The notes beneath the pieces were generated by a model, which was not told where the DNA came from, made no database searches, and was given only the letters and a program-made list of their open reading frames with translations. Below, piece by piece: positions 1 to 8,306 of a DNA stretch of 53,812 bases; positions within the stretch are counted from its first letter, which is position 1, and each line of letters opens with the position of its first letter. The position numbers and the translations under genes are program-made. This stretch comes from an uncultured Alphaproteobacteria bacterium (GTDB lineage: Bacteria > Pseudomonadota > Alphaproteobacteria > VGEJ01), in assembly GCA_913041535.1 (NCBI GenBank), contig CAJWJK010000002.1:202793-256604 (forward strand). Reading direction: 5' to 3'.

Positions 1-546
1 AGGCAGGGTGTAGCCCACTGTATCAGCAATATTTATAGTTGATGCGCCAGCCTTTATAGCGGCTTCTGCCAACCGACACAAAAAATCCGGTTCACTGCGG
101 GTGGCATCTTCCACACCCCATTCAACGTCATCGCAGAAATTCCTCGCATGGCTAATACTGTCAACTACAGCGGCGTAAACGGCATCTGGATCCATCTGAA
201 GCTTGTATTTCATATGCAAAGGGCTGGTTGAGATAAAAGTGTGAATTCTCTTGCGCGTGGCAGGTTCGAGAGCTTCCGCTGCTCGGTCAATATCTTTACG
301 GCTAGCACGGGCTAACGCACAGACAGTCGAATTCTTTGTGGTTTGTGCAATGGCACGAACGGCCTCGAAATCGCCATTGGATGCCATGGGAAACCCTGCC
401 TCTATAATGTCCACCCCCATCCTATCGAGGATGTCAGCAATCTGTAATTTTTCATTAAGTGTCATCGTTGCGCCTGGACACTGTTCCCCATCACGCAAGG
501 TTGTATCGAAAATTAGCACTTTGTTCTCTTCCGAAAGAATGGCCAT
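1..546 (-). CDS. leuA: 2-isopropylmalate synthase LeuA (N-terminal part, cut by window edge)
   Basis: LeuA condenses acetyl-CoA with 2-oxoisovalerate in the first committed step of leucine synthesis in the cytoplasm. The 182 visible residues carry the family hallmarks: [10 protein letters not shown] near residues 13-22, where the Asp is a metal ligand, [13 protein letters not shown] near residue 52, [10 protein letters not shown] near residue 102, and NIADTVGY close to the edge. The start is the ATG at 546; a GTG four codons upstream is possible. The catalytic barrel continues beyond base 1, so the regulatory C-terminus is not seen. It lies 53 bases behind the pseI-like gene in the same orientation and may be read from the same transcript. 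The [11 protein letters not shown] wording resembles alphaproteobacterial LeuA. Homocitrate or citramalate synthase is a less likely alternative. Confidence 0.93.
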   Translation of the reverse strand, partial: MAILSEENKVLIFDTTLRDGEQCPGATMTLNEKLQIADILDRMGVDIIEAGFPMASNGDFEAVRAIAQTTKNSTVCALARASRKDIDRAAEALEPATRKRIHTFISTSPLHMKYKLQMDPDAVYAAVVDSISHARNFCDDVEWGVEDATRSEPDFLCRLAEAAIKAGASTINIADTVGYTLP

Positions 547-599
547 GTTGTCTTCCACAGATTGTGTAGTTGGTCCTACGTTGGTGGAAATCCGTTTGT

Positions 600-1643
600 T
601 TAACTACTCTTCTCGATTAAATCCGGTGTCAAAGGCTGGAACTGTTCTAAATCGCGTTTAACTCTGGCTCCAATCACCAGTCTATATTCACTGGGGGGTA
701 ACTTTCCCTCCAATGTACCCGTTCGTAAAATCGAAATATCGTTCGCCTCAATAATATGACCAGCCAGAATCTTATTTCGAGCTACTATACATCGCCGCAA
801 TTGTGAAGCATTTTTCTGCTCAGTTTCGGTAAGGGTTTTCTCTGCGCATCCCATTATTGTCTCTACTGTTCTCACTTGCTGCACCATTTCAGTAAATTCG
901 CTTGGATCCAACGCGACGGCATGATCATACCCGGTTCTGGATGATTCCAGTGTAAAGTGTTTTTCAATCATATTTGCACCCGCAGCGACTGACAAAGCAG
1001 CCGCCTCGGTTCCCAGGGAATGATCAGAAAACCCTGTAGGAACATGGTACCGTTCCTTTAGCCACGATACGGTCGCTAAATTAAGGGTTTCGGGAGGGGC
1101 CGGATAAAGCGATGTGCACTGGAATAGACCTAGGTGTGAGACACCGCTTTTTTTGGCAGCAGTAACCGCCGCATCTATATCACTAGGCTCACCCATACCA
1201 GTTGAGATAAGTACCGATCGAGACGTTTTGCTCGCATATTCGATAATTGGGATATGCGTAAGCAGACCAGAGGAAATTTTGTGCGCCGCTGGCACAAGAT
1301 TATCTACCCAATCGAGGGTCCGAAAATCGCCAGCTGTCGTAAAGACATCCAGACCCAAGCGCTTGCTAAACTCAAACATCTCGGCGGTTTTTTCGGGAGT
1401 TAGCTGGGCTTTACTGTAGATCTCAAAGGATGGTGTGCCGGGCGCATAATTTTCGGATGGATCCACGGTCTGAAGCTTTACCGCATCCGCACCTGCTTTC
1501 CATGCCTCCTCTATCATGCGGGCACAGGTTTGACTATCACCCTCGTGATTAATTCCTATTTCGGCAATAACCACGACAGGGCAACCGGGTCCAATACGTC
1601 TAGTGCCGAAAGGAATTGGCTGAATAATAGCTGTGTCTGTCAT
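600..1643 (-). CDS. pseI: NeuB/PseI-family nonulosonic acid synthase
   Basis: This 347-residue protein belongs to the NeuB family, which condenses phosphoenolpyruvate with a free N-acyl amino sugar to give a nine-carbon nonulosonic acid. Visible family motifs are [11 protein letters not shown] at about residues 26-36, DAVKLQT near 53-59, and [10 protein letters not shown] followed by EKHFTL in the second half of the barrel. The C-terminal stretch from about residue 285 looks like the SAF/antifreeze-like domain that closes over the substrate. It is the last Pse gene of the leftward pseB-pseC-pseG operon and sits 4 bases behind the preceding gene. The operon partners make a pseudaminic acid synthase (PseI) the best guess; legionaminic or sialic acid synthase cannot be excluded. 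A second NeuB homologue lies at 29667-30680. Confidence 0.88.
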   Translation of the reverse strand: MTDTAIIQPIPFGTRRIGPGCPVVVIAEIGINHEGDSQTCARMIEEAWKAGADAVKLQTVDPSENYAPGTPSFEIYSKAQLTPEKTAEMFEFSKRLGLDVFTTAGDFRTLDWVDNLVPAAHKISSGLLTHIPIIEYASKTSRSVLISTGMGEPSDIDAAVTAAKKSGVSHLGLFQCTSLYPAPPETLNLATVSWLKERYHVPTGFSDHSLGTEAAALSVAAGANMIEKHFTLESSRTGYDHAVALDPSEFTEMVQQVRTVETIMGCAEKTLTETEQKNASQLRRCIVARNKILAGHIIEANDISILRTGTLEGKLPPSEYRLVIGARVKRDLEQFQPLTPDLIEKSS

Positions 1644-1647
1644 TCAA

Positions 1648-3555
1648 TTATAAATGTAAACGTTGTGTTGGTTGTATACCATCATCGATATCGTTGGATA
1701 TTGAACTGTTCATTTTAATGGACTCAACGAGCATACGAGCAGCACGTTTACCAGCGCCGTGGCCACCGGTCTGAAAAAACCTATCTCTTGCATCAACACG
1801 CTTTGATTCCATATCTTTGTATAGCTGTTCGATATTTCTAATAGGTTGGGACAAGAACTTGGCAAGTTGGTCTAGGAAGTTCGATTCTGAGGCATCAAAA
1901 AGAAAGACTGCTTGTTGAAGTGCATTGCGCGCTGCGGGTTCTAAGGGGAGAGAATTTGGTATGTCAATAAAAACTAAAGGTTTTTTTGACATGAAGCACC
2001 ACCCCAACGTACTCGTTGCACGTGAAGTCACTAAGACTTTCGCATCCGGTAATAGGTACCTGAGGTCCAAATTATCTTCGAATACAGTGATGTTATCCGT
2101 GGCCATTGCTTGCAGGGTGACGGGGTCGGGGTCCAAGTAGCGTGTGGCCGGATAGGTTTTATACAGTATTTGATGAGGAATACGAGAAAGGACGCGGTCA
2201 ATAATCGAGATCTCGTGGTTTGCTATGGTTAAATCATTAGCATCGCCTCTAATTAGCTGAATATTTCCGGTGTATAGCTGAGTTGATACGTACATTATAG
2301 GAGGTGCATTGGGTCGTGGTTTTCGGTATCGGCCAGCTCGCCAATATGTATCTGGGAGGCCCGCCGCGATTGATTTTCCAGTCAGGAATGGGTTGGACTC
2401 TGAAATCTCTACGTTTCGCCTAGTATAGGTGATGAATAGATCACATGAACTATTTTCATAGTTAGCTTGGGTGCTTGCGGTAGCGGAGGAAATTTCACGT
2501 GAGATTCCATGCTGAAAAGCGACAACGGGAATTTCCCGTTCTCTCGCAACATGATGAAGTGCACTGGATTCAGGCCATTTTGGGTAGTTTGATAGAATTG
2601 CAACAGGATTATCTGTAGCAAGTCGATCTAGCTTCTCATGCCATAAAGGTATGCTAGACCGGTGCCGGCGAACATCTGTCATCGTGTTCTCTAGTAGCTT
2701 TTTCTCTACAGCGTGGCTGACAACTGGTGACAGCCACCGCCCAAGGTACTCTCTGAGTATGGGTTGTATGAGTGATGTCAACAGGTCTTCTAGCTTTCTA
2801 GCCAGAGGCTCTGGATTGGGCTGTGGTGCTAGTAAAGTCCGTATAGCGAAACCCTTTGTTGCCAAGTGAAATGCGGTCTCTCTAACGAGGGGGTTTTCTG
2901 TAAGGATGGCAATACAGCCATTGGGTGAGCGCACGGGTAGGCATTTCCATAGCTCTCGGAAAACCCAATAGCCGAAGCCACTAAACGGAGCCAAGCTAGC
3001 ACGACGGTAAGCTGAAATGCTGCGCTTTTGACCTGTCTTGGGTAGCTGTGCCCGTTCGGGAGGTACTTTAATAATGTAGGCCTCTGGATGATCTAGAAGA
3101 ATTTCGTGCCATGGATAATTCAGTTGTCGATCAAGCTCTAGCGACCCAGTATCCAGGGAGAGAGTTGCTATAGGTTTCTGGAAGTCAGAATCTCGAAGTA
3201 ACGATGCCTTCGACACTGTTCGTTGGAACAAGCTAGCTGAACGGGCTGCCGTCAGGGCGAGGTCTCGGGTATAACTGAGGCCTGCAAGAGCTTCATATAT
3301 GCTGATAGTCAGCGGTGTAGTTTCTTCACCAAGTGACTGGAGATCACCAATCTTTCGCAACTGGTCGATTGGTTCAGTGTTGAAGTTGGAGTTTAGCAGC
3401 AATGAGGGAGATGAGGTTCTAACGACAGCATCTCGGGGAAGCCCCAACTCATAGCCATATTCTAGAGCAGAGCTACTATCGACTAGAATGGTTGCAACGC
3501 TGGCAAGCTGGCGTTTCTTATAGCTAGTTGTAGGCATAACGTCGTGAGGTTTCAA
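1648..3555 (-). CDS. Putative GT-B-like surface-glycan transferase, large and uncharacterised
   Basis: I do not recognise a named family for this 635-residue protein. The central and C-terminal parts look like a GT-B transferase of the CDP-glycerol/capsule or LIC12162-like type. An FQHGISREISS stretch lies around residue 345, a HG motif typical of these enzymes. Near residue 520 a run ending LVTSRATSTLGW is followed by KKPLVFIDIP, resembling their nucleotide-binding end. No signal peptide or membrane segment is obvious. The gene sits between pseG and pseI with gaps of 35 and 4 bases, so a role in the same pathway is likely. Since PseB/C/G/I cover synthesis, transfer of the nonulosonic acid onto an acceptor is my inference. 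The N-terminal 200 residues are unexplained. Confidence 0.6.
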   Translation of the reverse strand: MKPHDVMPTTSYKKRQLASVATILVDSSSALEYGYELGLPRDAVVRTSSPSLLLNSNFNTEPIDQLRKIGDLQSLGEETTPLTISIYEALAGLSYTRDLALTAARSASLFQRTVSKASLLRDSDFQKPIATLSLDTGSLELDRQLNYPWHEILLDHPEAYIIKVPPERAQLPKTGQKRSISAYRRASLAPFSGFGYWVFRELWKCLPVRSPNGCIAILTENPLVRETAFHLATKGFAIRTLLAPQPNPEPLARKLEDLLTSLIQPILREYLGRWLSPVVSHAVEKKLLENTMTDVRRHRSSIPLWHEKLDRLATDNPVAILSNYPKWPESSALHHVAREREIPVVAFQHGISREISSATASTQANYENSSCDLFITYTRRNVEISESNPFLTGKSIAAGLPDTYWRAGRYRKPRPNAPPIMYVSTQLYTGNIQLIRGDANDLTIANHEISIIDRVLSRIPHQILYKTYPATRYLDPDPVTLQAMATDNITVFEDNLDLRYLLPDAKVLVTSRATSTLGWCFMSKKPLVFIDIPNSLPLEPAARNALQQAVFLFDASESNFLDQLAKFLSQPIRNIEQLYKDMESKRVDARDRFFQTGGHGAGKRAARMLVESIKMNSSISNDIDDGIQPTQRLHL

Positions 3556-3590
3556 TGTATGAATGAGTTCTCTAGATATGTTGGAAGTTG

Positions 3591-4598
3591 TTACTGTAGG
3601 GCATTCTGGCTAGATGTGCTTAGGCGGAGCATAACATTGGCTACTCTTGCAGCGCCTCTTCCATCGACCATACTGCGCGCTTTTTCTGACATGGATTTAC
3701 GTGCATCGAAATCCGACGATAGGACTTCTATATAACGTGATAACTCGCTTGCGGTTAACCGGTCTCTTCTCTGTGTGCCAAGGGTTCCACCACAACGAGC
3801 CGCCCCATGTGCGGCATGTTCCTGGTTGTCTGATACCGGTACTGTAATCGATGGAACACCCGAAGCCATTCTCTCCAACAAGCTGACGCCACCTGCTCCT
3901 ATGACGAGATCGGTATGTCTAAGTAAGCCTATCATATCATCTGTGTCGATGATTAAATTGCATCGATCACGCAAAGGCAGCGCTGCTTTACGAACCATGG
4001 AAAGATATGGCGCGTTTGGCCCAAGTAAAACTGAAATATGTGGAATTGTGCTATCGTTAGGTCTATCCGCAAAAGCTTCAAGGGCAAGACATGTTGCATT
4101 GGTGCCATCGCGGATCCCAAATGTTATGAGTACCCGTGTTACGCGTTCGCAAACTGGAGGAGGTGGACGGGAAAAGCGTTCGTCGACTAATGCATATCGA
4201 GAACCCAACAAAGCAGGGACTCCATCTATATCAGAACCCTCTAGACCTGGCGCAGGATTAATAGCGAGGTGTGCTCCGGAAAGTGGGGCAAGAAAATCGT
4301 CAATTACTACTAGTGGTGCTGCTAGCTGTGATAACTGTTTTGCGTAGTTGGCACCAAAATCATATCCATCTAAAACACTTCCGGCCCATTCCGTGTCAGG
4401 TTCATCACCCTCAATCACGGCCGTAAATCCGAGTTGGCGGAGTTTAGAGAGCCACGCCTCACCTCCTTTATCTAGAACGAAGATGCTGGGTGCATAGTCA
4501 CGTAATGCTTGGCTAAGAGTTACGCACCGACGAATATGTCCTCCCGCTACTTCTGGCCTTGATGCGACACGAAAAAGCCAAGGTTGAAAGTTGTTCAT
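3591..4598 (-). CDS. pseG: PseG-type UDP-sugar hydrolase
   Basis: PseG removes UDP from UDP-2,4-diacetamido-trideoxy-altrose to release the free sugar used by PseI. The 335-residue length fits the family. The N-terminus contains GGHIRRCVTLSQAL at about residues 19-32; its His21 aligns with the catalytic histidine of characterised PseG proteins. The C-terminal half has the GT-B-like DLVIGAGGVSLLERMASGVPSI segment, split here by my reading into a Gly-rich loop and the following helix. The usual N-terminal R-x-D-x-S is altered to FRVASRPEV, so substrate preference may differ from Campylobacter PseG. The gene follows pseC by 20 bases in the same operon. No N-terminal or C-terminal PseH-like acetyltransferase domain is fused to it. 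Confidence 0.85.
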   Translation of the reverse strand: MNNFQPWLFRVASRPEVAGGHIRRCVTLSQALRDYAPSIFVLDKGGEAWLSKLRQLGFTAVIEGDEPDTEWAGSVLDGYDFGANYAKQLSQLAAPLVVIDDFLAPLSGAHLAINPAPGLEGSDIDGVPALLGSRYALVDERFSRPPPPVCERVTRVLITFGIRDGTNATCLALEAFADRPNDSTIPHISVLLGPNAPYLSMVRKAALPLRDRCNLIIDTDDMIGLLRHTDLVIGAGGVSLLERMASGVPSITVPVSDNQEHAAHGAARCGGTLGTQRRDRLTASELSRYIEVLSSDFDARKSMSEKARSMVDGRGAARVANVMLRLSTSSQNALQ

Positions 4599-4618
4599 AC
4601 TGTGGGGTGATTTCCGTA

Positions 4619-5842
4619 CTAACTACTTCTAAGACTCATGGTCAGAGCCTCCGCAACGCGGTTCACGTCGTCCATCTCCATATTAACGTGCAAAGGTAGC
4701 GACAAAGCTTTTCCATAATATTGTTCTGCGCCCGGAAGCTTAAGCGGTCCGTAACGGCGTTTGTAATAGGGCTGAAGATGTACGGGCAGGTAGTGTACCT
4801 GTGTTCCTATACCTTGATCGTGAAGTGTGCGCATAATCGAATCTCGACTGCGTCCAGCAGCTGAGAAATCGATGTGTACGACATAAAGGTGCCATGCCGT
4901 TTGTGAATATGAGACGCGTCTTATGGGCTTAACTAATGGTGACAGGTCAGCAAGAGCTGTATCGTAGTAAGCCACGAGGCGGGCACGATGGCTGATAAAC
5001 CTATCCAACTTCGTGAGTTGGCTCAGGCCCAGTGCGCAGTGGATATCACTTGCGCGATAGTTCAGTCCCACTTCTGGCATTTCATAGTACCATGGATTGG
5101 CGGTCGCATCTTTTGAGAATGCATACTCAGGCATCTCAAAGAGGGAGGCATCGCGATGTATTCCATGATTCCGTAAGCGGCTAGCGCGCTCAATCAGTTG
5201 TGCGTCATCACTTGATATCGCGCCACCTTCTCCCATTGCAATCGCTTTTACAGGGTGAAATGAGAACGCAGTAAGATTGCTGTGGCAACATTCTCCAACT
5301 TTTGAATATTCGTTATGCTCGTTACGGTACATTGTTCCAAGGGCATGAGCCGCATCCTCGACAATTGTAAGATTATGTATTCTTGCAATCTCAGCGATGG
5401 CTGGCATGTCCACGGCTTGTCCATTTAGATGGACAGGAAATACCGCTTTCGGCCGAGTCTCTTTGCACTTTTCCAGTGCCGCCAGAAGATGATCAGGGCT
5501 CATCAAACCCGTTTCAGAGTCAACGTCACAAAAGACGACATCAGCTCCGGAAAGTATTACTGCATTGGCTGTAGCAACGAATGTTAGGGCGGGGACAATA
5601 ACCGCATCGCCAGGCCCTATTCCTATCGAAAGTGAAGCAAGGTGAAGAGCAGCTGTTCCACTGGAGCAGGCGAGAGTATGTGGTGCGGAGACTTGGTTGC
5701 CAATTTTTTCCTCAAAGGAACTAACGAGAGGCCCCGTCGTTAGCCAATCGCTCCTGAGGGCTTTTATCACGGCTGCAACATCGTCTTCGTCTATGTGCTG
5801 CCGAGCGTATGGAAGAAATTGTTTCGCGTTGAATTTAGCCAA
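4619..5842 (-). CDS. pseC: PseC, UDP-4-amino-4,6-dideoxy-N-acetyl-altrosamine transaminase
   Basis: PseC is a PLP-dependent DegT/DnrJ/EryC1 aminotransferase that aminates C4 of the keto sugar produced by PseB, using glutamate. The 407-residue protein shows the fold's landmarks: CSSGTAALHLA near residue 59, VPALTFVATANA near 83, VEDAAHALG with the cofactor-binding Asp163, and AFSFHPVKAIAMGEGG with the Schiff-base Lys199. Order and overlap with pseB (8 bases shared at 5835-5842) make PseC much more likely than another sugar aminotransferase. The stop lies 20 bases before pseG. This is one of four DegT-fold genes in the window. Confidence 0.92.
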   Translation of the reverse strand: MAKFNAKQFLPYARQHIDEDDVAAVIKALRSDWLTTGPLVSSFEEKIGNQVSAPHTLACSSGTAALHLASLSIGIGPGDAVIVPALTFVATANAVILSGADVVFCDVDSETGLMSPDHLLAALEKCKETRPKAVFPVHLNGQAVDMPAIAEIARIHNLTIVEDAAHALGTMYRNEHNEYSKVGECCHSNLTAFSFHPVKAIAMGEGGAISSDDAQLIERASRLRNHGIHRDASLFEMPEYAFSKDATANPWYYEMPEVGLNYRASDIHCALGLSQLTKLDRFISHRARLVAYYDTALADLSPLVKPIRRVSYSQTAWHLYVVHIDFSAAGRSRDSIMRTLHDQGIGTQVHYLPVHLQPYYKRRYGPLKLPGAEQYYGKALSLPLHVNMEMDDVNRVAEALTMSLRSS

Positions 5843-6899
5843 AGTCAGAGTCTTTTATAAGTGACCGCATTTCACTTGGGGAGAGCCAATAGGTATTGGA
5901 GTTGCTTGTATATCGGAAACTTTCGGGGACCAAGTTTTCACCGACAGCGTAGGGCTGATGCTCGTAGTGAGGGGAACGAATCACATAACGATCTGGAAGC
6001 TCCACTGTTGAACGTGCCTCGTCTTCCGTAATCATCTCTTCATGCAGTTTCTCACCGGGCCGAATTCCGACAATCTGATATGGTAACTTTGGTGCTATCA
6101 CCGCCGCTAAGTCAGTAATTTTCATGCTTGGAATCTTAGGAACAAAAATCTCCCCACCCCGCATAATTCCCGCACACGAAAGAACAAACTCAACGCCTTG
6201 CTCAAGTGTAATCCAGAATCGTGTCATACGTTCGTCAGTTATAGGGAGTGTTTTTGCGTTATCCTGCAGTAATTTACGAAACAGAGGAATAACGCTGCCA
6301 CGTGATCCAATGACATTGCCGTAACGGACAACAGAGAAGTATGGAGGGCCAGTGCCGGTGAGGTTTTTTGCAGCTACGAAAATTTTGTCTGATGCTAACT
6401 TACTTGCGCCATATAGATTGATGGGGTTGGCAGCTTTGTCAGTTGATAAGGCGATAACTTTTTGCACACCTGCGCGAATTGCAGCTGTAACAACATTCTC
6501 TGCACCATGAACATTCGTTCGGATGCACTCAAACGGATTGTACTCAGCTGCAGGGATTTGTTTGAGTGCGGCAGCGTGGACGACGTAATCGACATCACGG
6601 AAAGACATCTCTAAGCGATTTACGTCTCGCACATCCCCAAGAAAGAAGCGAAGCCGTTTGTCGCTACCGTACGCAGGGTTATTTTGCATCTCATATTGTT
6701 TAGCTTCATCGCGAGAGAAAATGATTAATTTACGGGGTGCACTGCGGTTCAACACGGTACGGACGAATGCCTTACCAAAAGATCCTGTGCCGCCCGTCAC
6801 GAGTATAACTTTATTATCTAGGTCTAGAACCTGATTCGAGTCCTCTGAGGTCTTGTTAGTGGAAGTGGATGGTGGAGAATTCATGTTCAAAGTGGACAT
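5835..6899 (-). CDS. pseB: PseB, UDP-GlcNAc 4,6-dehydratase (5-inverting)
   Basis: PseB is a short-chain dehydrogenase/reductase that oxidises C4, dehydrates C4-C6 and epimerises C5 of UDP-GlcNAc, the first step towards pseudaminic acid. The Rossmann glycine motif GGTGSFG is at about residues 36-42. STDKAANPINLYGASK gives Asp154, Lys155 and Tyr163, with the same spacing as the Asp-Lys-Tyr catalytic set of FlaA1/PseB. The 354 residues are a little longer than usual because of a polar N-terminal tail of about 25 residues, so a start further in is possible. It heads the leftward Pse operon, divergent from the amidotransferase at 7135. Confidence 0.93.
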   Translation of the reverse strand: MSTLNMNSPPSTSTNKTSEDSNQVLDLDNKVILVTGGTGSFGKAFVRTVLNRSAPRKLIIFSRDEAKQYEMQNNPAYGSDKRLRFFLGDVRDVNRLEMSFRDVDYVVHAAALKQIPAAEYNPFECIRTNVHGAENVVTAAIRAGVQKVIALSTDKAANPINLYGASKLASDKIFVAAKNLTGTGPPYFSVVRYGNVIGSRGSVIPLFRKLLQDNAKTLPITDERMTRFWITLEQGVEFVLSCAGIMRGGEIFVPKIPSMKITDLAAVIAPKLPYQIVGIRPGEKLHEEMITEDEARSTVELPDRYVIRSPHYEHQPYAVGENLVPESFRYTSNSNTYWLSPSEMRSLIKDSDFG

Positions 6900-7011
6900 C
6901 GTAACTCTATTGCTCCTGCGTCTGCATTACGACTTGTATTTACGTGCGAAACGAGAGAGAGCCAACCCTAATTCCGCCTGTGGAACTTACGAATGGTGGC
7001 TAATGGTAAAC

Positions 7012-7040
7012 TTGACAGCATGAGGTGCTGACGTTATTCC
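7012..7040 (+). promoter_or_regulatory. Possible sigma70-type promoter for the amidotransferase-amidase pair
   Basis: A perfect TTGACA lies at 7012-7017, followed after 17 bases by TATTCC at 7035-7040, which matches only three of six positions of the -10 consensus. It would start transcription near 7047, about 90 bases before the ATG at 7135. It sits in the 235-base divergent region between pseB and the amidotransferase. No leftward promoter for pseB stood out. The -35 match is good and the -10 is poor, so this is tentative. Confidence 0.3.
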
Positions 7041-7134
7041 AATTAGTCCCTTGTTACTATGGCAGGGTCTACCTAAAGTTACAGAGGGACCGAATGGTGG
7101 ACTCAATGTGTGTGTTTAGTTATTGAAGGTGCAA

Positions 7135-8283
7135 ATGGCATATAATTCTGATCCGCGTGGCCCGATGTTTACCAGTCTGCAGTATTGCAGACGTTGCGGT
7201 CTTCCCAGTACTGAGCCTGAGGCGCGTTATGACAGGCTAGGGATTTGCGTAAGCTGCCGTTCGTCAGAACAGAAGATGCATATGGACTGGCACGAGCGGG
7301 ATCGTGAGCTGCGAGATATTTTGGATTCATTTCGGGGTCGCAATCCAGATTACGACTGCATTGTGCCTATAAGTGGTGGTAAGGATAGTGCTTTCCAACT
7401 TTACTTGTTGACCCATGTATATGGGATGAAGCCTCTGGCCTGCACATTCAGCCACAATTGGTACTCAGAAACGGGACGAAAGAATCTCGAATGGTGTCTC
7501 GAGACCTTTAAGGTTGACCACATTATGTCCACACCGAGTCGTGACCTGGTAAATCGTTGTGCTCGCCGTTCTTTGGAGATGATTGGCGACTCATGCTGGC
7601 ACTGCCATGCGGGTATTGGTGCATTCCCTTTACAGGCGGCTGTGCGTTTTGAGGTTCCATTAATCATCTATGGCGAGTCTGCGGCCGAGGGTTCAGCCAT
7701 GGCTGAATACGAGAATATTCTAGAATATGATCGTGACTACTTTACGAATGTGTCAGCAAAGTTTTTTCCCGAGGAGTTTGCCACTGACTATCTTCCTCTT
7801 CGAGATTTAGCACCGTTTCGGCTTCCATCTTATGAGGACTTGGAGCGCGTCGGCGTCAGGGGCATTCACATAGGAAACTACATCTTTTGGGATGGAGAAC
7901 GTCAGATGGAATTTTTGCGCGATAAATTTGGTTGGCGTGAAGACACTGTGGACGGTACGTACAAATGTTATAAGAGTGTTGAGTGTAAAATGCCGGGGGT
8001 TCACGATTATACAAAGTTTCTCAAGCGGGGGTATGGACGTGCCACTGATCATGTTGCGCAAGACGTGCGGGCAGGCTTGATGACTTTGGAGGAAGGTTTT
8101 GAATTGATACGCGAGCATGACCCAAAAGAACCTAAAATTCTTGACTATTATCTTGAAGTTAGTGGGTATACGAAGGACGAATTTTACGAGATCATGGATC
8201 GTCATCGCGAGGAACTGGGTGCACTTAGCCGCGAGGAGATTGACGCTGCGCGTTTGGATGCTGAACGGCGGCGGACCGTATAG
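7135..8283 (+). CDS. N-acetyl sugar amidotransferase (WbpG/PseA/LegA-like)
   Basis: Members of this ATP-pyrophosphatase family convert an N-acetyl group on a nucleotide or nonulosonic sugar to an acetamidino group, using ammonia from a HisH-like glutaminase. The protein opens with four cysteines in a zinc-ribbon arrangement (about 18, 21, 38 and 41) and has the PP-loop SGGKDSA at about residues 80-86. YGRATD near residue 295 is also family-typical. I chose the ATG at 7135 because GAAGGT lies five bases upstream of it; an in-frame TTG at 7123 would add four residues. A 23-base gap separates it from the amidase. A second, divergent member lies at 25243-26421 beside hisF and hisH; this copy has no HisH or HisF of its own nearby. 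Confidence 0.85.
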   Translation: MAYNSDPRGPMFTSLQYCRRCGLPSTEPEARYDRLGICVSCRSSEQKMHMDWHERDRELRDILDSFRGRNPDYDCIVPISGGKDSAFQLYLLTHVYGMKPLACTFSHNWYSETGRKNLEWCLETFKVDHIMSTPSRDLVNRCARRSLEMIGDSCWHCHAGIGAFPLQAAVRFEVPLIIYGESAAEGSAMAEYENILEYDRDYFTNVSAKFFPEEFATDYLPLRDLAPFRLPSYEDLERVGVRGIHIGNYIFWDGERQMEFLRDKFGWREDTVDGTYKCYKSVECKMPGVHDYTKFLKRGYGRATDHVAQDVRAGLMTLEEGFELIREHDPKEPKILDYYLEVSGYTKDEFYEIMDRHREELGALSREEIDAARLDAERRRTV

Positions 8284-8306
8284 CCGCGCGCCGATAACTT
8301 GGTAAA

